A stretch of DNA of 64,000 bases from Hanleya hanleyi (lineage: Eukaryota > Mollusca > Polyplacophora > Lepidopleurida > Hanleyidae), in the NCBI GenBank assembly GCA_036873755.1, contig JAVTVY010020350.1:1-64000 (forward strand), written 5' to 3'. The translations under genes and the position numbers were made by a program. The notes beneath the pieces are model-generated. The model worked only from the letters and a program-made list of their open reading frames with translations, did no database searches and was not told the DNA's origin. This document shows positions 46,479 to 54,255 of the stretch, piece by piece. Positions within the stretch are counted from its first letter, which is position 1. Each line of letters begins with the position of its first letter.

Positions 46479-46949
46479 ATGACGGAGCATATAATACTGG
46501 CGTATCTCAGCTTAACCCCCGAGGTTTTCCTGCACGTGTATGTGGATACGGTCGATATCATGGAGGAGGTGGGAGACATCTGTGATGCGGATCCTACACA
46601 ACCGTGCCCGGCCCACATTCGTCTGTCCCGGCAGGGCTGGACCAAATTCAAACGGGTGTTGTCTGGTGAACTGGACGGCGACCTCATCCACTTGTGTCAC
46701 GATGTGTACATCCGACGCGGCCCTTTCTTTGCTCAATTGGCTCGGCTAGATGGAGGTACAGTGCATTTTACCCTTCACACTGATCTATGGTCTGCATTGG
46801 AAGATGCCGTGGTAGATGTGGATCAAGTGCTTATCAAGCGGTCATCAGACGAGTTGGACTGGTCATTTACCATGGACACTGTGGAAGCCAACGAAGAAAA
46901 TCAGAAAGAAACTCCGGCCCAAGATATACCCGTTATAAATAAACGATAG
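46479..46949 (+). CDS. Two-module PC4-like protein of the Polinton
   Basis: 156 residues from MTEHIILAYLSL. Module 1: FLHVYVDTVDIMEEVGDIC, then HIRLSRQGWTKFKRVLSGEL. Module 2: DLIHLCHDVYIRRGPFFAQL, then FTLHTDLWSALEDAVVDVDQ. The tail (about 125-156) is acidic, with SSDELDWSF, which is also present as SSDELEWAR in the upstream paralogue. Intact frame. The TATA box of the integrase gene overlaps its last codons (46934). Family and role as for 44514-45200; the similarity between the three genes points to local duplication. Confidence 0.78.
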   Translation: MTEHIILAYLSLTPEVFLHVYVDTVDIMEEVGDICDADPTQPCPAHIRLSRQGWTKFKRVLSGELDGDLIHLCHDVYIRRGPFFAQLARLDGGTVHFTLHTDLWSALEDAVVDVDQVLIKRSSDELDWSFTMDTVEANEENQKETPAQDIPVINKR

Positions 46950-46970
46950 AGCCAGGGTCCATCATCATTT
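46934..46970 (+). promoter_or_regulatory. Core promoter of the integrase gene
   Basis: TATAAAT at 46934 and TCATTT at 46965, 31 bp apart. ATG at 46977. It overlaps the end of the upstream coding region and an AATAAA at 46938. Confidence 0.7.
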
Positions 46971-46976
46971 GTCACC

Positions 46977-48049
46977 ATGAAGCGCTGGGAGAAGGTGTTG
47001 GATAACTTATACTACAGTCCCGACAGTCCGGCGGCCTATAGTGCATTGTCGGCTCTCTATCGAGCGGCCAAACCCCAGGGGATACAACGTGCCCAAGTCC
47101 GAGATTGGTTAAGAAAACAAGATACCTATACCTTACATCGATCTGTCCGTCGCCATTTTCTACGGAACCGGGTCATCGTGGGAGGAATAGATGCCCAGTG
47201 GCAAGCGGATTTGGTCGATATGAGCGCCTTTGCCAAACACAACGATGGGAATCGGTATATCTTGACGTGCATCGATATCCTATCCAAGTATGCGTGGGTG
47301 GTACCCATCCGGACGAAAACGGGGGCGAATCTCATAGCGGCGTTCAAAGATATCTTCAAGACCGGGCGCAAACCTTTGTATTTGCAAACCGACGAAGGCA
47401 CGGAATTCCTCAACAGACCGTTCCAACAATTTCTGAAAGCCCAGAAGGTGTTTTTCTTCCATATGTACAACGAGACCAAGGCTTCCGTGGTGGAAAGGTT
47501 CAACAGGACATTCAAAGGCCGCATGTATAAATATTTCACCTATAAGAATACAAGGCGGTACATCGATGTTCTCCCGAAACTTGTGAGTGGTTACAATCGA
47601 GCCTATCATCGGAGTATAGAGAGAGCCCCCATTACCGTGGCCCAACGCAATGAAGCCCAAGTCCGGCGTGTCTTGTACCCCAGGCAATCGCAGCGAACGC
47701 CGAAGGCGGTGTACAAGGTCGTGGACCCTGTACGGATCAGTAAAGTCAAAGGTCAATTTGAGAAAAGTTACTTGCCCAACTGGAGCGATGAGCACTTCCT
47801 GATTAAACGGCGCCTACCCCAACAGCAGCGAGTCTATGAACTGGAAGATCTTCAAGGGAACCGTTGCTAGGGACGTTTGACGAGATGGAATTACAGCCTG
47901 TCGTAAAAACACAGCAAGACTACTACACGGTGGAGCAGATTTTGAAAACGGAACGTCGACGTGGCAAACTGTTTCATTTCGTCAAATGGCAAGGCTGCCC
48001 AAGTTCCTTCAATTCCTGGATCGCTGTCAACCAGGTGAAACGACTATAA
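46977..48049 (+). pseudogene. Polinton retroviral-type integrase with C-terminal chromodomain (frameshifted)
   Basis: The first frame (46977-47870, 297 residues) contains the whole rve catalytic core. Asp78 lies in WQADLVDM, Asp139 in LQTDEGTEF and Glu173 in VVERFNRTF, so the D,D-x33-E triad is complete. An SH3-like C-terminal region with VRISKVKGQFEKSYLPNWS follows. A one-base shift near 47855-47864 ends it prematurely. The next frame (47864-48049) carries the chromodomain YYTVEQILKTERRRGK, then FVKWQGCP and NSWI, the usual C-terminal end of Polinton integrases. The catalytic part is therefore intact but loses its chromodomain unless the shift is a sequence error. It acts in the nucleus to insert the element, making 6 bp duplications. 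Confidence 0.92.
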
Positions 48050-48080
48050 AGCCAGACACCACTACCGTCATCCTTCATTC
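48045..48080 (+). promoter_or_regulatory. Core promoter of the mucin-like membrane protein gene
   Basis: TATAAA at 48045 overlaps the integrase stop codon; TCATTC at 48075, 30 bp downstream. ATG at 48100. Confidence 0.75.
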
Positions 48081-48099
48081 CACGTCCGGCCACAGTGCT

Positions 48100-48693
48100 A
48101 TGGACAAACAGCAGCTGCCTCTGAACACAGCGTCTCCCAAAACGCGCAAAGCGCAAGTGGGCTTTGTGGTGATACTGCTAACCCTGCTGAGTGTGTTGTA
48201 CGGAGGTGTGTTTTACGACGTAGCCTATCTCAGCACGCTATTTAACCAACTGAGAACACCAGCCATCAGTGAAACCAGTCTACAGATAGCACCATTCAAC
48301 CCCGTATCGAGCCCAGTCACCACCACACCCCGTGTACAAGCCACGTCGAGCTCCACACCAAGCTCCACATCTACACCAAGTACACCCAGTACGTCTGAAG
48401 ATCCACCGGATTTCATCCCTCACAGTGAACAGACAACGACGACCGACGTTGTACCCACCACCACCATCATCACTCGCAGTGAACAGACAACGACGACCGA
48501 CGTTGTACCCACCACCACCACCACTCCAGTTCACTCGTACGAAATTTACAAGAGCGGATTACCACGACAGCGGATACACCTCGAACCATGGACCCTCGGT
48601 GGCAGCATCCCTTCACGTGTCTCATCGCAGGACCGACGGGCTCCGGCAAAACGCACTTCGTCCGGAAGCTCCTTCAACACGCCGACAGCATGA
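48100..48693 (+). CDS. Single-pass membrane protein with Ser/Thr/Pro-rich stalk
   Basis: About 197 residues from MDKQQLPLNTASPKT, the ATG that follows the promoter. One hydrophobic segment, VGFVVILLTLLSVLYGGVFY (about residues 21-40), is preceded by a basic patch. A Ser/Thr/Pro-rich, mucin-like region follows. A 60 bp unit (HSEQTTTTDVVPTTT-like) is duplicated in tandem at about 48420-48530. The last ~35 codons overlap the start of the packaging ATPase in another frame, so either the end is shortened in reality or the genes overlap. Type II topology is likely. I do not recognise the family; a role in virion membrane or host interaction is only speculation. Confidence 0.6.
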   Translation: MDKQQLPLNTASPKTRKAQVGFVVILLTLLSVLYGGVFYDVAYLSTLFNQLRTPAISETSLQIAPFNPVSSPVTTTPRVQATSSSTPSSTSTPSTPSTSEDPPDFIPHSEQTTTTDVVPTTTIITRSEQTTTTDVVPTTTTTPVHSYEIYKSGLPRQRIHLEPWTLGGSIPSRVSSQDRRAPAKRTSSGSSFNTPTA

Positions 48694-49198
48694 TCACCCC
48701 ACCCATTGCCCGAGTCGTGTGGTGTTACGGAGAATGGCAGGCAGCGTATGCAGCAATGCCACACATCACGTTCGTGGAAGGCCTACCCAACCTGGCCGAT
48801 TTGGAACCGGACACCTTGGTGGTTCTGGATGATCTCATGGCGGAGACTGATGCGCTGGGGTCACCCAACTCTTTACCAAAGGCAGCCACCATCGACGGCT
48901 CAGCATCATCTACATTGTGCAGAATCTGTTCAGTAAAAACAAAGAACATCGGAACATCAGCTTAAATGCCCAGTACCTGGTGGTCTTCAAAAACCCGAGA
49001 GATACCACTCAACTGCTGCACCTGGCGAGACAGATATATCCCGGCCGCACACCGTTTGCGTTGGAAGCCTTTAAAGATGCCACAACCCCTCAGCACGGGT
49101 ATATGCTCTTCGACCTCAAGCAAGCCACCCCCGACCACCTTCGACTACGGACCGGCATCTTTCCCGGAGAGGCCCAGCCCGTGTACATACAAAAATAA
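48588..49198 (+). pseudogene. Packaging ATPase (FtsK/HerA, A32-like), frameshifted
   Basis: Starts MDPRWQHPFTCLIAGPTGSG. Walker A is GPTGSGKT at residues 15-22. Walker B is DTLVVLDDLM at about residues 75-84. A one-base shift near 48850-48860 then ends the frame (stop at 48963), and the C-terminal third continues at about 48860-49198 in another frame with YLVVFKNPRD and IYPGRTPFALEAF, typical of the Polinton ATPase sensor and C-terminal region. Homologues pump genomes into icosahedral capsids. The shift removes this part unless it is a sequence error. Poly(A) signal AATAAA at 49255-49260. Confidence 0.9.
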
Positions 49199-49254
49199 TG
49201 TAAACACATCCACAGTGGCGCCCCCAGCTGGAGTGTGTGTTTGATGATGGGGAT

Positions 49255-49260
49255 AATAAA
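49255..49260 (+). terminator. Poly(A) signal after the ATPase gene
   Basis: AATAAA in GGGGATAATAAAAAG, 57 bp after the ATPase stop. A GATAATAAA context also ends the minus-strand gene near 43160. Confidence 0.6.
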
Positions 49261-49309
49261 AAGAATGAATACCACAGCATGGTTGACTTTGTCTCTGTTC
49301 TCTGAGGTG

Positions 49310-49343
49310 GATAAAAAGGGCAGAGTTGTGGGTTCTGGCATTA
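49310..49343 (+). promoter_or_regulatory. Probable promoter of the late-type gene cluster
   Basis: GATAAAAAGG at 49310 and GCATTAG at 49338 (28 bp apart), upstream of the ATG at 49351. Weaker than the other promoters but with the same spacing. Confidence 0.5.
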
Positions 49344-49350
49344 GTTGTAC

Positions 49351-49695
49351 ATGATGTCTGCGCGAGTACGGAAGCACGCCCCGACGCTCCGTGTATTGAA
49401 GACGGCCCCACCCGAGTTGGTCCGAACCATTGTACGCGGTGCGAACCCTGACCGTGTACGCAGTCTGTGGGAGATCGGGTACAACCTGTTAAAAGGCAAC
49501 GTACCACTGACTCCGGCTCAGAAGACCAAGTTGGCCGAGCATAAGACAGGTCTCCGAACCCTAGTCCAAAAGCGGGTCCCTCAAACACAAAAGAAAAAGG
49601 TGTTACAGAAAGGCGGCTTTCTCGGGGCCATCTTAGCACCGTTGGCCGCTTCCGTGTTGGGTCCAGTATTGGGTGGACTCTTCGGCCGACAATGA
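49351..49695 (+). CDS. Polinton small virion-associated protein with hydrophobic C-terminus
   Basis: About 114 residues. A basic, helical N-terminal part contains RVRKHAPTLRVLKTAPPELV, then the block LLKGNVPLTPAQKTKLAEHK and a KKKVLQKGGFLGAIL segment. It ends in a Gly/Leu-rich hydrophobic tail, LGPVLGGLFGRQ. Proteins with a GNVPLT...KLxxHK...KGGFL order are, as I recall, frequent beside capsid genes of animal Polintons; their role is not established. Its stop overlaps the next start (ATGA at 49692), so the two are probably translated from one RNA. Confidence 0.72.
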   Translation: MMSARVRKHAPTLRVLKTAPPELVRTIVRGANPDRVRSLWEIGYNLLKGNVPLTPAQKTKLAEHKTGLRTLVQKRVPQTQKKKVLQKGGFLGAILAPLAASVLGPVLGGLFGRQ

Positions 49696-50534
49696 ACCAC
49701 ACGAAAAAAATGGTCCTCGTCGAACCACGGTTCCTTCAAAACCTCCAATCGCCCTACCCTGTCCGACCTACGGTGAAGACCATAAACACCCTCGATGGAG
49801 AGATGCAACAGATCTTACAGAGACCGGGGTTAAGCGACAGTGAGAAAGTACAACGGTACAATGAGACGCTTCAACGGTACATGACGTTCATGGACCAATA
49901 CAAAACCCTCTCTGCCCCACCACCACCACCACCACCACAACCACGTGACACACCGCCGACCTCAGCACCGCTCCAACAGCCGCCATTACCAGGGGTAGCA
50001 CCCACAGCCCCACAGTGGGTGGAAGACGAAGTGCTGAAGAGTGTACCTGCATCGTTCAAGAAACAAGCTGGCCTGGTATTACAACGGATGAAACAGAATC
50101 CTAACATGACTTGGAATGATAAAGGTGAACTACTGGTACAGAATCAGGTGGTCCCCGGCACCCACATGACGGATTTAGTGAATGACCTGATGCGTAAACG
50201 CAGATCGCACATGGATCCTCGAGGATGGGAGGTCTTCGCTCAAGGCTTGAAAGACATGCATGTACCACAGGAATTGGTGGGGAACCCCCACCGCTGGGCC
50301 TTTATGCAGCGAACCCAGCAATCGCCGAGTGGCCCACTACCTTCTTGGGAATCCGAATGGGAGCCGGAGTCACCCCCCAAAACTCCACCACCACACCGGG
50401 CACCTTCTTTTCAAACCTTTAAAAAACCATCCTTGATCAGGACACCCCACATCTCCAGAGCCGTGACACGTAGCAAGTCAACGCGACGAAAACGACGCCG
50501 GACACAACCGCCCAAGGCCTGGAACACCTATTAA
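49692..50534 (+). CDS. Polinton-associated protein of unknown function
   Basis: 280 residues from MNHTKKMVLVEPRFLQ; a second possible start is Met7 (MVLVEPRF). A helical block follows, with LDGEMQQILQRPGLSDSEKV and YNETLQRYMTFM (about residues 35-70). A Pro-rich linker (about 77-115) comes next. A C-terminal half with VLQRMKQNPNMTWNDKGELL and VPGTHMTDLVNDLMRKRR leads to a very basic tail (STRRKRRRTQ). The MVLV start plus LQRYMxF block is typical of a protein I have seen next to the penton gene in Polintons, without known function. The basic tail suggests nucleic-acid binding. Frame intact; overlaps the previous gene by four bases. Confidence 0.7.
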   Translation: MNHTKKMVLVEPRFLQNLQSPYPVRPTVKTINTLDGEMQQILQRPGLSDSEKVQRYNETLQRYMTFMDQYKTLSAPPPPPPPQPRDTPPTSAPLQQPPLPGVAPTAPQWVEDEVLKSVPASFKKQAGLVLQRMKQNPNMTWNDKGELLVQNQVVPGTHMTDLVNDLMRKRRSHMDPRGWEVFAQGLKDMHVPQELVGNPHRWAFMQRTQQSPSGPLPSWESEWEPESPPKTPPPHRAPSFQTFKKPSLIRTPHISRAVTRSKSTRRKRRRTQPPKAWNTY

Positions 50535-50564
50535 AACCAACAGCAGCAGCAGGACAGCTCAGTC
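50529..50564 (+). promoter_or_regulatory. Probable promoter of the penton gene
   Basis: TATTAAAA at 50529 (overlapping the upstream stop) and TCAGTC, a strong initiator match, at 50559, 30 bp apart. ATG at 50568. Confidence 0.6.
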
Positions 50565-50567
50565 GCC

Positions 50568-51356
50568 ATGTTTTACCTCACCCTACCCAGTAACAGTTCG
50601 CTGGATGTGTTTCCTGACAACACCGTGGCCAAGTACGTGACCCAGTTACCGCAACCGTTGCATTTACCTGGACGATGGGAATGTGGCCTCGTGGATATCC
50701 AATACCCTTACTCGTGGTACAACGTGCGAGCCAATGAAGTGTGGTACAAGGTGACCTACGAAGGAAAAGACACCCGACTCACCCTCCCCGAAGGCCAATA
50801 CGATACTCCCAAGGAGTTCATGGGTGGGCTGTCAAAACTGTTGCATTATAAGGCTCTACGGGAGGTCACGAATACTTCAAAACCCATCAAAGACTATCCC
50901 TTCAAGAATCACGTGGACTTCGATTACAACGCACACAACGACAAGGCACAGCTTATCGTCACCGCCAACGCGAGTGTCGTACTGAGTCCTATCCTACAGC
51001 AAATGCTGGGTTTCGATCTACAGACGTTCGCTGGTCCCACCGCCCACGAAGGCGAGATCCCGATGGATATGAAGTCGGGTATGTACGGACTCTACGTCTA
51101 CTCGGACGTGGTGGACAACCACATCGTGGGCGATATCAACACACCTCTGTTACGGGTGGTGCCCATTAAAAAGTTGTATGGAGATCAAGTCACCCACAGT
51201 TTCACCCACATGCTCTACCTGCCCGTACGACAAACCCACATCAACACGATCACGGTGGATATAAGAGATGACACGGGACGACCGGTGGCATTCGAACGCG
51301 AGAAAGTGGTGCTGACACTTCATTTTCGACAAGCACGTGCTCCCCACTTTGTATAA
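50568..51356 (+). CDS. Minor capsid (penton-like) protein
   Basis: 262 residues, intact. The N-terminus FYLTLPSNSSLDVFPDNTVA, then GRWECGLVDIQYPYSWYNV, is the characteristic start of the Polinton penton, a single jelly-roll protein that forms capsid vertices. Later blocks include YDTPKEFMGGL, the MLGFDLQTF region and VYSDVVDNHIVGD, ending with VVLTLHFRQA. Length fits the family. The stop and the next start overlap (TAATGA). It works with the major capsid protein encoded downstream. Confidence 0.88.
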   Translation: MFYLTLPSNSSLDVFPDNTVAKYVTQLPQPLHLPGRWECGLVDIQYPYSWYNVRANEVWYKVTYEGKDTRLTLPEGQYDTPKEFMGGLSKLLHYKALREVTNTSKPIKDYPFKNHVDFDYNAHNDKAQLIVTANASVVLSPILQQMLGFDLQTFAGPTAHEGEIPMDMKSGMYGLYVYSDVVDNHIVGDINTPLLRVVPIKKLYGDQVTHSFTHMLYLPVRQTHINTITVDIRDDTGRPVAFEREKVVLTLHFRQARAPHFV

Positions 51357-51760
51357 TGAAGATGCCTTACGAGTGCGATGCACGCAGCTCTATGGACTAT
51401 TATGCCCAACAGGCCGGGGGTGGCTTTCCGGTTTTTAGTGGTGCACGCATGCACCGTGGACATGGACTGGGGAACATACTCGGGAGCATCGTCAAAACGT
51501 TCCTGCCCTTGGTGACGCGTGGGGTGAAAGCAATCGGCAAACAAGCGGTACGCAGTGGACTGCAAGTGGCCGGTGATGTCTTGGGGGGTACGGCACCCAA
51601 AGAAGCCTTGAAACGGCGGGCCAAAGAAGCGGGAGGCGTCTTGGTGGCCAAAGCACAACGCACCGTAGGGAATAAAAGACCTGCCCCACCGAGACCACGC
51701 ACCAGTCGACGACCGACCCAGCGACGACGCACATCGAAGACCCGGGATATCTTTTCTTAA
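51356..51760 (+). CDS. pVI/pX-like membrane-active core protein
   Basis: 134 residues. The N-terminal CDARSSMDYYAQQAGGGFPV and GARMHRGHGLGNIL precede an amphipathic/hydrophobic region, GSIVKTFLPLVTRGVKAIGK. Ala/Gly-rich helices follow, then a strongly basic Arg/Pro tail (RPRTSRRPTQRRRTS). This layout (protease-cleavable Gly-Gly type sites, membrane-active helix, basic tail) matches adenovirus pVI/pX-like proteins of Polintons. Frame intact. It is sandwiched between penton and major capsid genes, as usual. Confidence 0.8.
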   Translation: MKMPYECDARSSMDYYAQQAGGGFPVFSGARMHRGHGLGNILGSIVKTFLPLVTRGVKAIGKQAVRSGLQVAGDVLGGTAPKEALKRRAKEAGGVLVAKAQRTVGNKRPAPPRPRTSRRPTQRRRTSKTRDIFS

Positions 51761-51762
51761 AC

Positions 51763-53076
51763 ATGTCCTTGATCCACGCCGAGTCCTGCCCCTCCACCAA
51801 CAGTGAATTTGATTTGTGGACCGTCCCGCCCACACAGACCAGTGCCGAACAAGGATTATGGGTGGAGCATCTCCCGCTGTCCAGCATCAACGCAACAGGG
51901 CCCATCGAGTTCACCATCAGTAATGCGGATACGGCCTATGTGGATTTAGCCCATACATACTTGTATGTGAAAGCCAAGATCGTCAATGGAGATGGCACCA
52001 GAATCGCCGACCAAGCAACGGTGGGCCCGACGAATCTCTGGCTGCACTCGATGTTTCAACAGGTGGATATATTTCTCAGCGACAAACTCATCAGTGACTC
52101 GACCAACACGTACCCCTATCGAGCCTACATCGAGACGCTGTTGTCGCATGGACGAGAGGCTAAAAAATCTCAACTGACAGCCGCTTTATTCTACCAGGAC
52201 AAAGCCGAGCACATGGGCGCAGAGAACGACAATACGGGATATAGCAAACGGAAGGCTTTGACCGCGAACGGCGTCGCGGTGGATCTCATGGGTCGACTGC
52301 ACGCAGACATGTTCATGCAAGACCGATACCTCTTGAACAAGATCTCCATCAAAATCCGACTGATATGGGCGCCTCCGACCATCGCCTTGATGGCCACTAA
52401 CGTAGACGGGCATGCAGCTGACTATAAGATTGTCATCGAAGACGCAGTCCTGTATGTCCGAAAAGTGAAACCGAATCCAGCCGTTCAATTGGGACACATG
52501 AAAGCCTTGGAAACAAAACCAGCCCAGTACCCTATCCGACGTGTGCAAACCAAAGTGTTCTCTGTGTCTGCTGGAAATATGAGCGCCAACAAAGAAAACC
52601 TGTTCCTGGGGGAACTACCCAAGCGATTGATCCTGGCCTGTGTGGAAAATACCAGTTTCAGTGGAGCCTACCCAGAGAATCCGTTTGACTTTAAACATTT
52701 CGGCATCAATTTTGTGGCCCTGCATGTGGATGGACAACAGGTGCCAGCCACGGCCTTAACACCGAACTTTGGGCGCGCGAATTTCATTCGAGCCTATCAG
52801 AGCCTGTTTACAGCCACCGGTCAAATCAACCAGGACGAAGGGAATTTCATCAGTCGGGAGGACTACGGGAACGGATACACGTTGTTCTGTTTCGATTTGA
52901 CCCCTACCTTAGAGAACGACCATCAGCTGGCCCTCGCCAAGCAAGGCAATTTACGGTTGGAAATCCACTTTCAACGAGCCCTCCGGAGCACCGTCAATGT
53001 GATCTGCTACGCCGAGTTTGACAACATCATTCAAGTGGACAAGGCGCGCAACATCCTGTGTGACTTCTCCACCTAA
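51763..53076 (+). CDS. Major capsid protein (double jelly-roll type)
   Basis: 437 residues, intact frame. Recognisable stretches are LWVEHLPLSSINATGPIEFT at about residues 30-50, DLAHTYLYVKAKIVNGDG, then NLWLHSMFQQVDIFLSDKLI and YRAYIETLLSHG, which are hallmarks of Polinton/adintovirus capsids. Later blocks are GRLHADMFMQDRYLLNK and FGINFVALHVDGQQVPATAL; the end has GNLRLEIHFQRAL. Length agrees with the family (about 400-500). It follows the pVI-like gene by two bases and has no promoter of its own, so probably shares a transcript. The best-preserved gene of the element. Confidence 0.92.
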   Translation: MSLIHAESCPSTNSEFDLWTVPPTQTSAEQGLWVEHLPLSSINATGPIEFTISNADTAYVDLAHTYLYVKAKIVNGDGTRIADQATVGPTNLWLHSMFQQVDIFLSDKLISDSTNTYPYRAYIETLLSHGREAKKSQLTAALFYQDKAEHMGAENDNTGYSKRKALTANGVAVDLMGRLHADMFMQDRYLLNKISIKIRLIWAPPTIALMATNVDGHAADYKIVIEDAVLYVRKVKPNPAVQLGHMKALETKPAQYPIRRVQTKVFSVSAGNMSANKENLFLGELPKRLILACVENTSFSGAYPENPFDFKHFGINFVALHVDGQQVPATALTPNFGRANFIRAYQSLFTATGQINQDEGNFISREDYGNGYTLFCFDLTPTLENDHQLALAKQGNLRLEIHFQRALRSTVNVICYAEFDNIIQVDKARNILCDFST

Positions 53077-53077
53077 C

Positions 53078-53344
53078 ATGGATACAGACCAGATAACCAC
53101 CGTGCTGGAGAATGACCCAGAGACACGTATGGTGTTTCAAGGGGTGTTCGCCCGAGATGTGTTCCCATTAGACCGTATGTATCCTGCTGCTTACATTCTC
53201 AACACGGACCCGATGGATCGGCCCGGTGAACATTGGGTGGGCGTGTACTTGACAGAACAGCAGGGCGAATACTTTGACCCGTACGGCCTGCCACCCCTCC
53301 ATCCCGATTTAACAGACTTCATGGATCAATTACAACACATATAA
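53078..53344 (+). pseudogene. Adenain-like cysteine protease, truncated by a repeat insertion
   Basis: 88 residues from MDTDQITTVLENDPE. It has FQGVFARDVFPLD, AAYILNTDPMDRPGEHWVGV (catalytic His in GEHW) and YFDPYGLPP, typical of adenovirus/Polinton maturation proteases. The family is roughly twice this length. The Gln and Cys blocks that complete the active site are missing from all frames to 54580. The last codons and stop lie in inserted repeat D (from about 53329), so the enzyme must be inactive. Confidence 0.88.
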
Positions 53345-53606
53345 GGGAAGTGGGAAGAGGTGCCGACATACTGACTGCGTCACATGACTTCACAGAATAG
53401 TCTTCTGGTTAACGTATTCTAAAGCACATACCAAGAATCTAACGATTCGTGATATGTGTTGTATCTCAGATACGCTTTTATTGTACCTGTTCATGTGGCA
53501 ACATGGATGATATGACCACACGGCCCCTAGCACCGGCATAAGCGGTATTAGATAAAAATCTAGAGAGCTATGATGGAAATGCTCTGACAACTCGTATACT
53601 GGTAAG
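53329..53606 (-). repeat. Dispersed repeat family D inserted in the Polinton protease
   Basis: Beginning AATTACAACACATATAAGGG, it is the reverse complement of a unit repeated at 60405-60635 and 60880-61140. Shared phrases are GGTGCCGACATACTGAC, AAAGCACATACCAAGA and CGGTATTAGATA. Highly similar, so the insertion is fairly young. It interrupts the protease gene. Confidence 0.88.
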
Positions 53607-53840
53607 GATCCCGTATAAGGATGGGGCCAAAATGTAATCCATCAATGTTAGAATGCAAGCGCACTATAGTAAAATAGAGAGCCAATGAAATCAACCCACA
53701 GATCAAGTACGTGTTTTGGTCTAGGTTTGGAGCGGGCATTTCATTGAGGTGCGTGTAAAGGAAGACGGTGAGTGAAGACTCGTCCAACACGTATAAATTA
53801 AGTTTATTACTATAAGTTCTATGTATTTTTAAATATGGAA
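53607..53840. other. Unassigned sequence inside the Polinton
   Basis: AT-rich, no recognisable frame. It is of host-like composition compared with the capsid genes, and may have come in with repeat D. Confidence 0.4.
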
Positions 53841-54070
53841 AAACCCGGATGTAAGATGTGAACCCGGATGTAAAACCACAGTACCCAGATGGAAGACGGG
53901 AAAACCCACTGGGAAACCCGGATGTTGAGAAGAACCCGGATGTAGACGCGGACGTAGGCGAAAGCATCCTAGTACCCGGATGGAGGCGTAGACGTGTACC
54001 TAGTACCCGTCCATTGGTTCTTTTATCGATCGCTCATTGGCTATTTTTCTCGACCGCTGATTGGTCCAAA
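53841..54070. promoter_or_regulatory. Array of CCGGATGT and ATTGG motifs
   Basis: Between 53841 and 53990 the phrase ACCCGGATGT (or CCCGGATG) recurs about five times with related CCAGATGG phrases. From 54010 to 54066 ATTGG occurs three times at ~25 bp steps (inverted CCAAT). The first resembles ETS sites, the second NF-Y sites. Regulatory role is inferred. Confidence 0.5.
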
Positions 54071-54255
54071 TGGAACTGCCCATCCTTTCCAGGTTAATTT
54101 ACAATCCCCTTTTCTTTGACCTTTTGATCCGACATGCTTCCGCGCACTGCCGGTGATGACGCGCACTTCCGGAGAACCCGCGCGCGCGCGCTGCGGCCGG
54201 GGCGGGCCGGGCCGGGCCGGGAAAGTTGGAGGTAGTGTTTGAGCATTCTGAAAAA

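Noticed and set aside
47126..47795. Long minus-strand frames (137 and 171 residues) opposite the integrase
   Set aside because: Antisense shadows of the well-supported integrase gene; no motifs of their own.
49145..49702. 185-residue minus-strand frame
   Set aside because: Antisense to the small virion protein and the intergenic region; composition typical of a shadow frame.
51320..51917. Minus-strand frames of 110-171 residues opposite the pVI-like gene
   Set aside because: Shadows of the pVI-like and capsid coding regions.
53858..54097. 79-residue plus-strand frame with repeated NPDV
   Set aside because: It arises from the CCGGATGT repeat array; no conserved domain.
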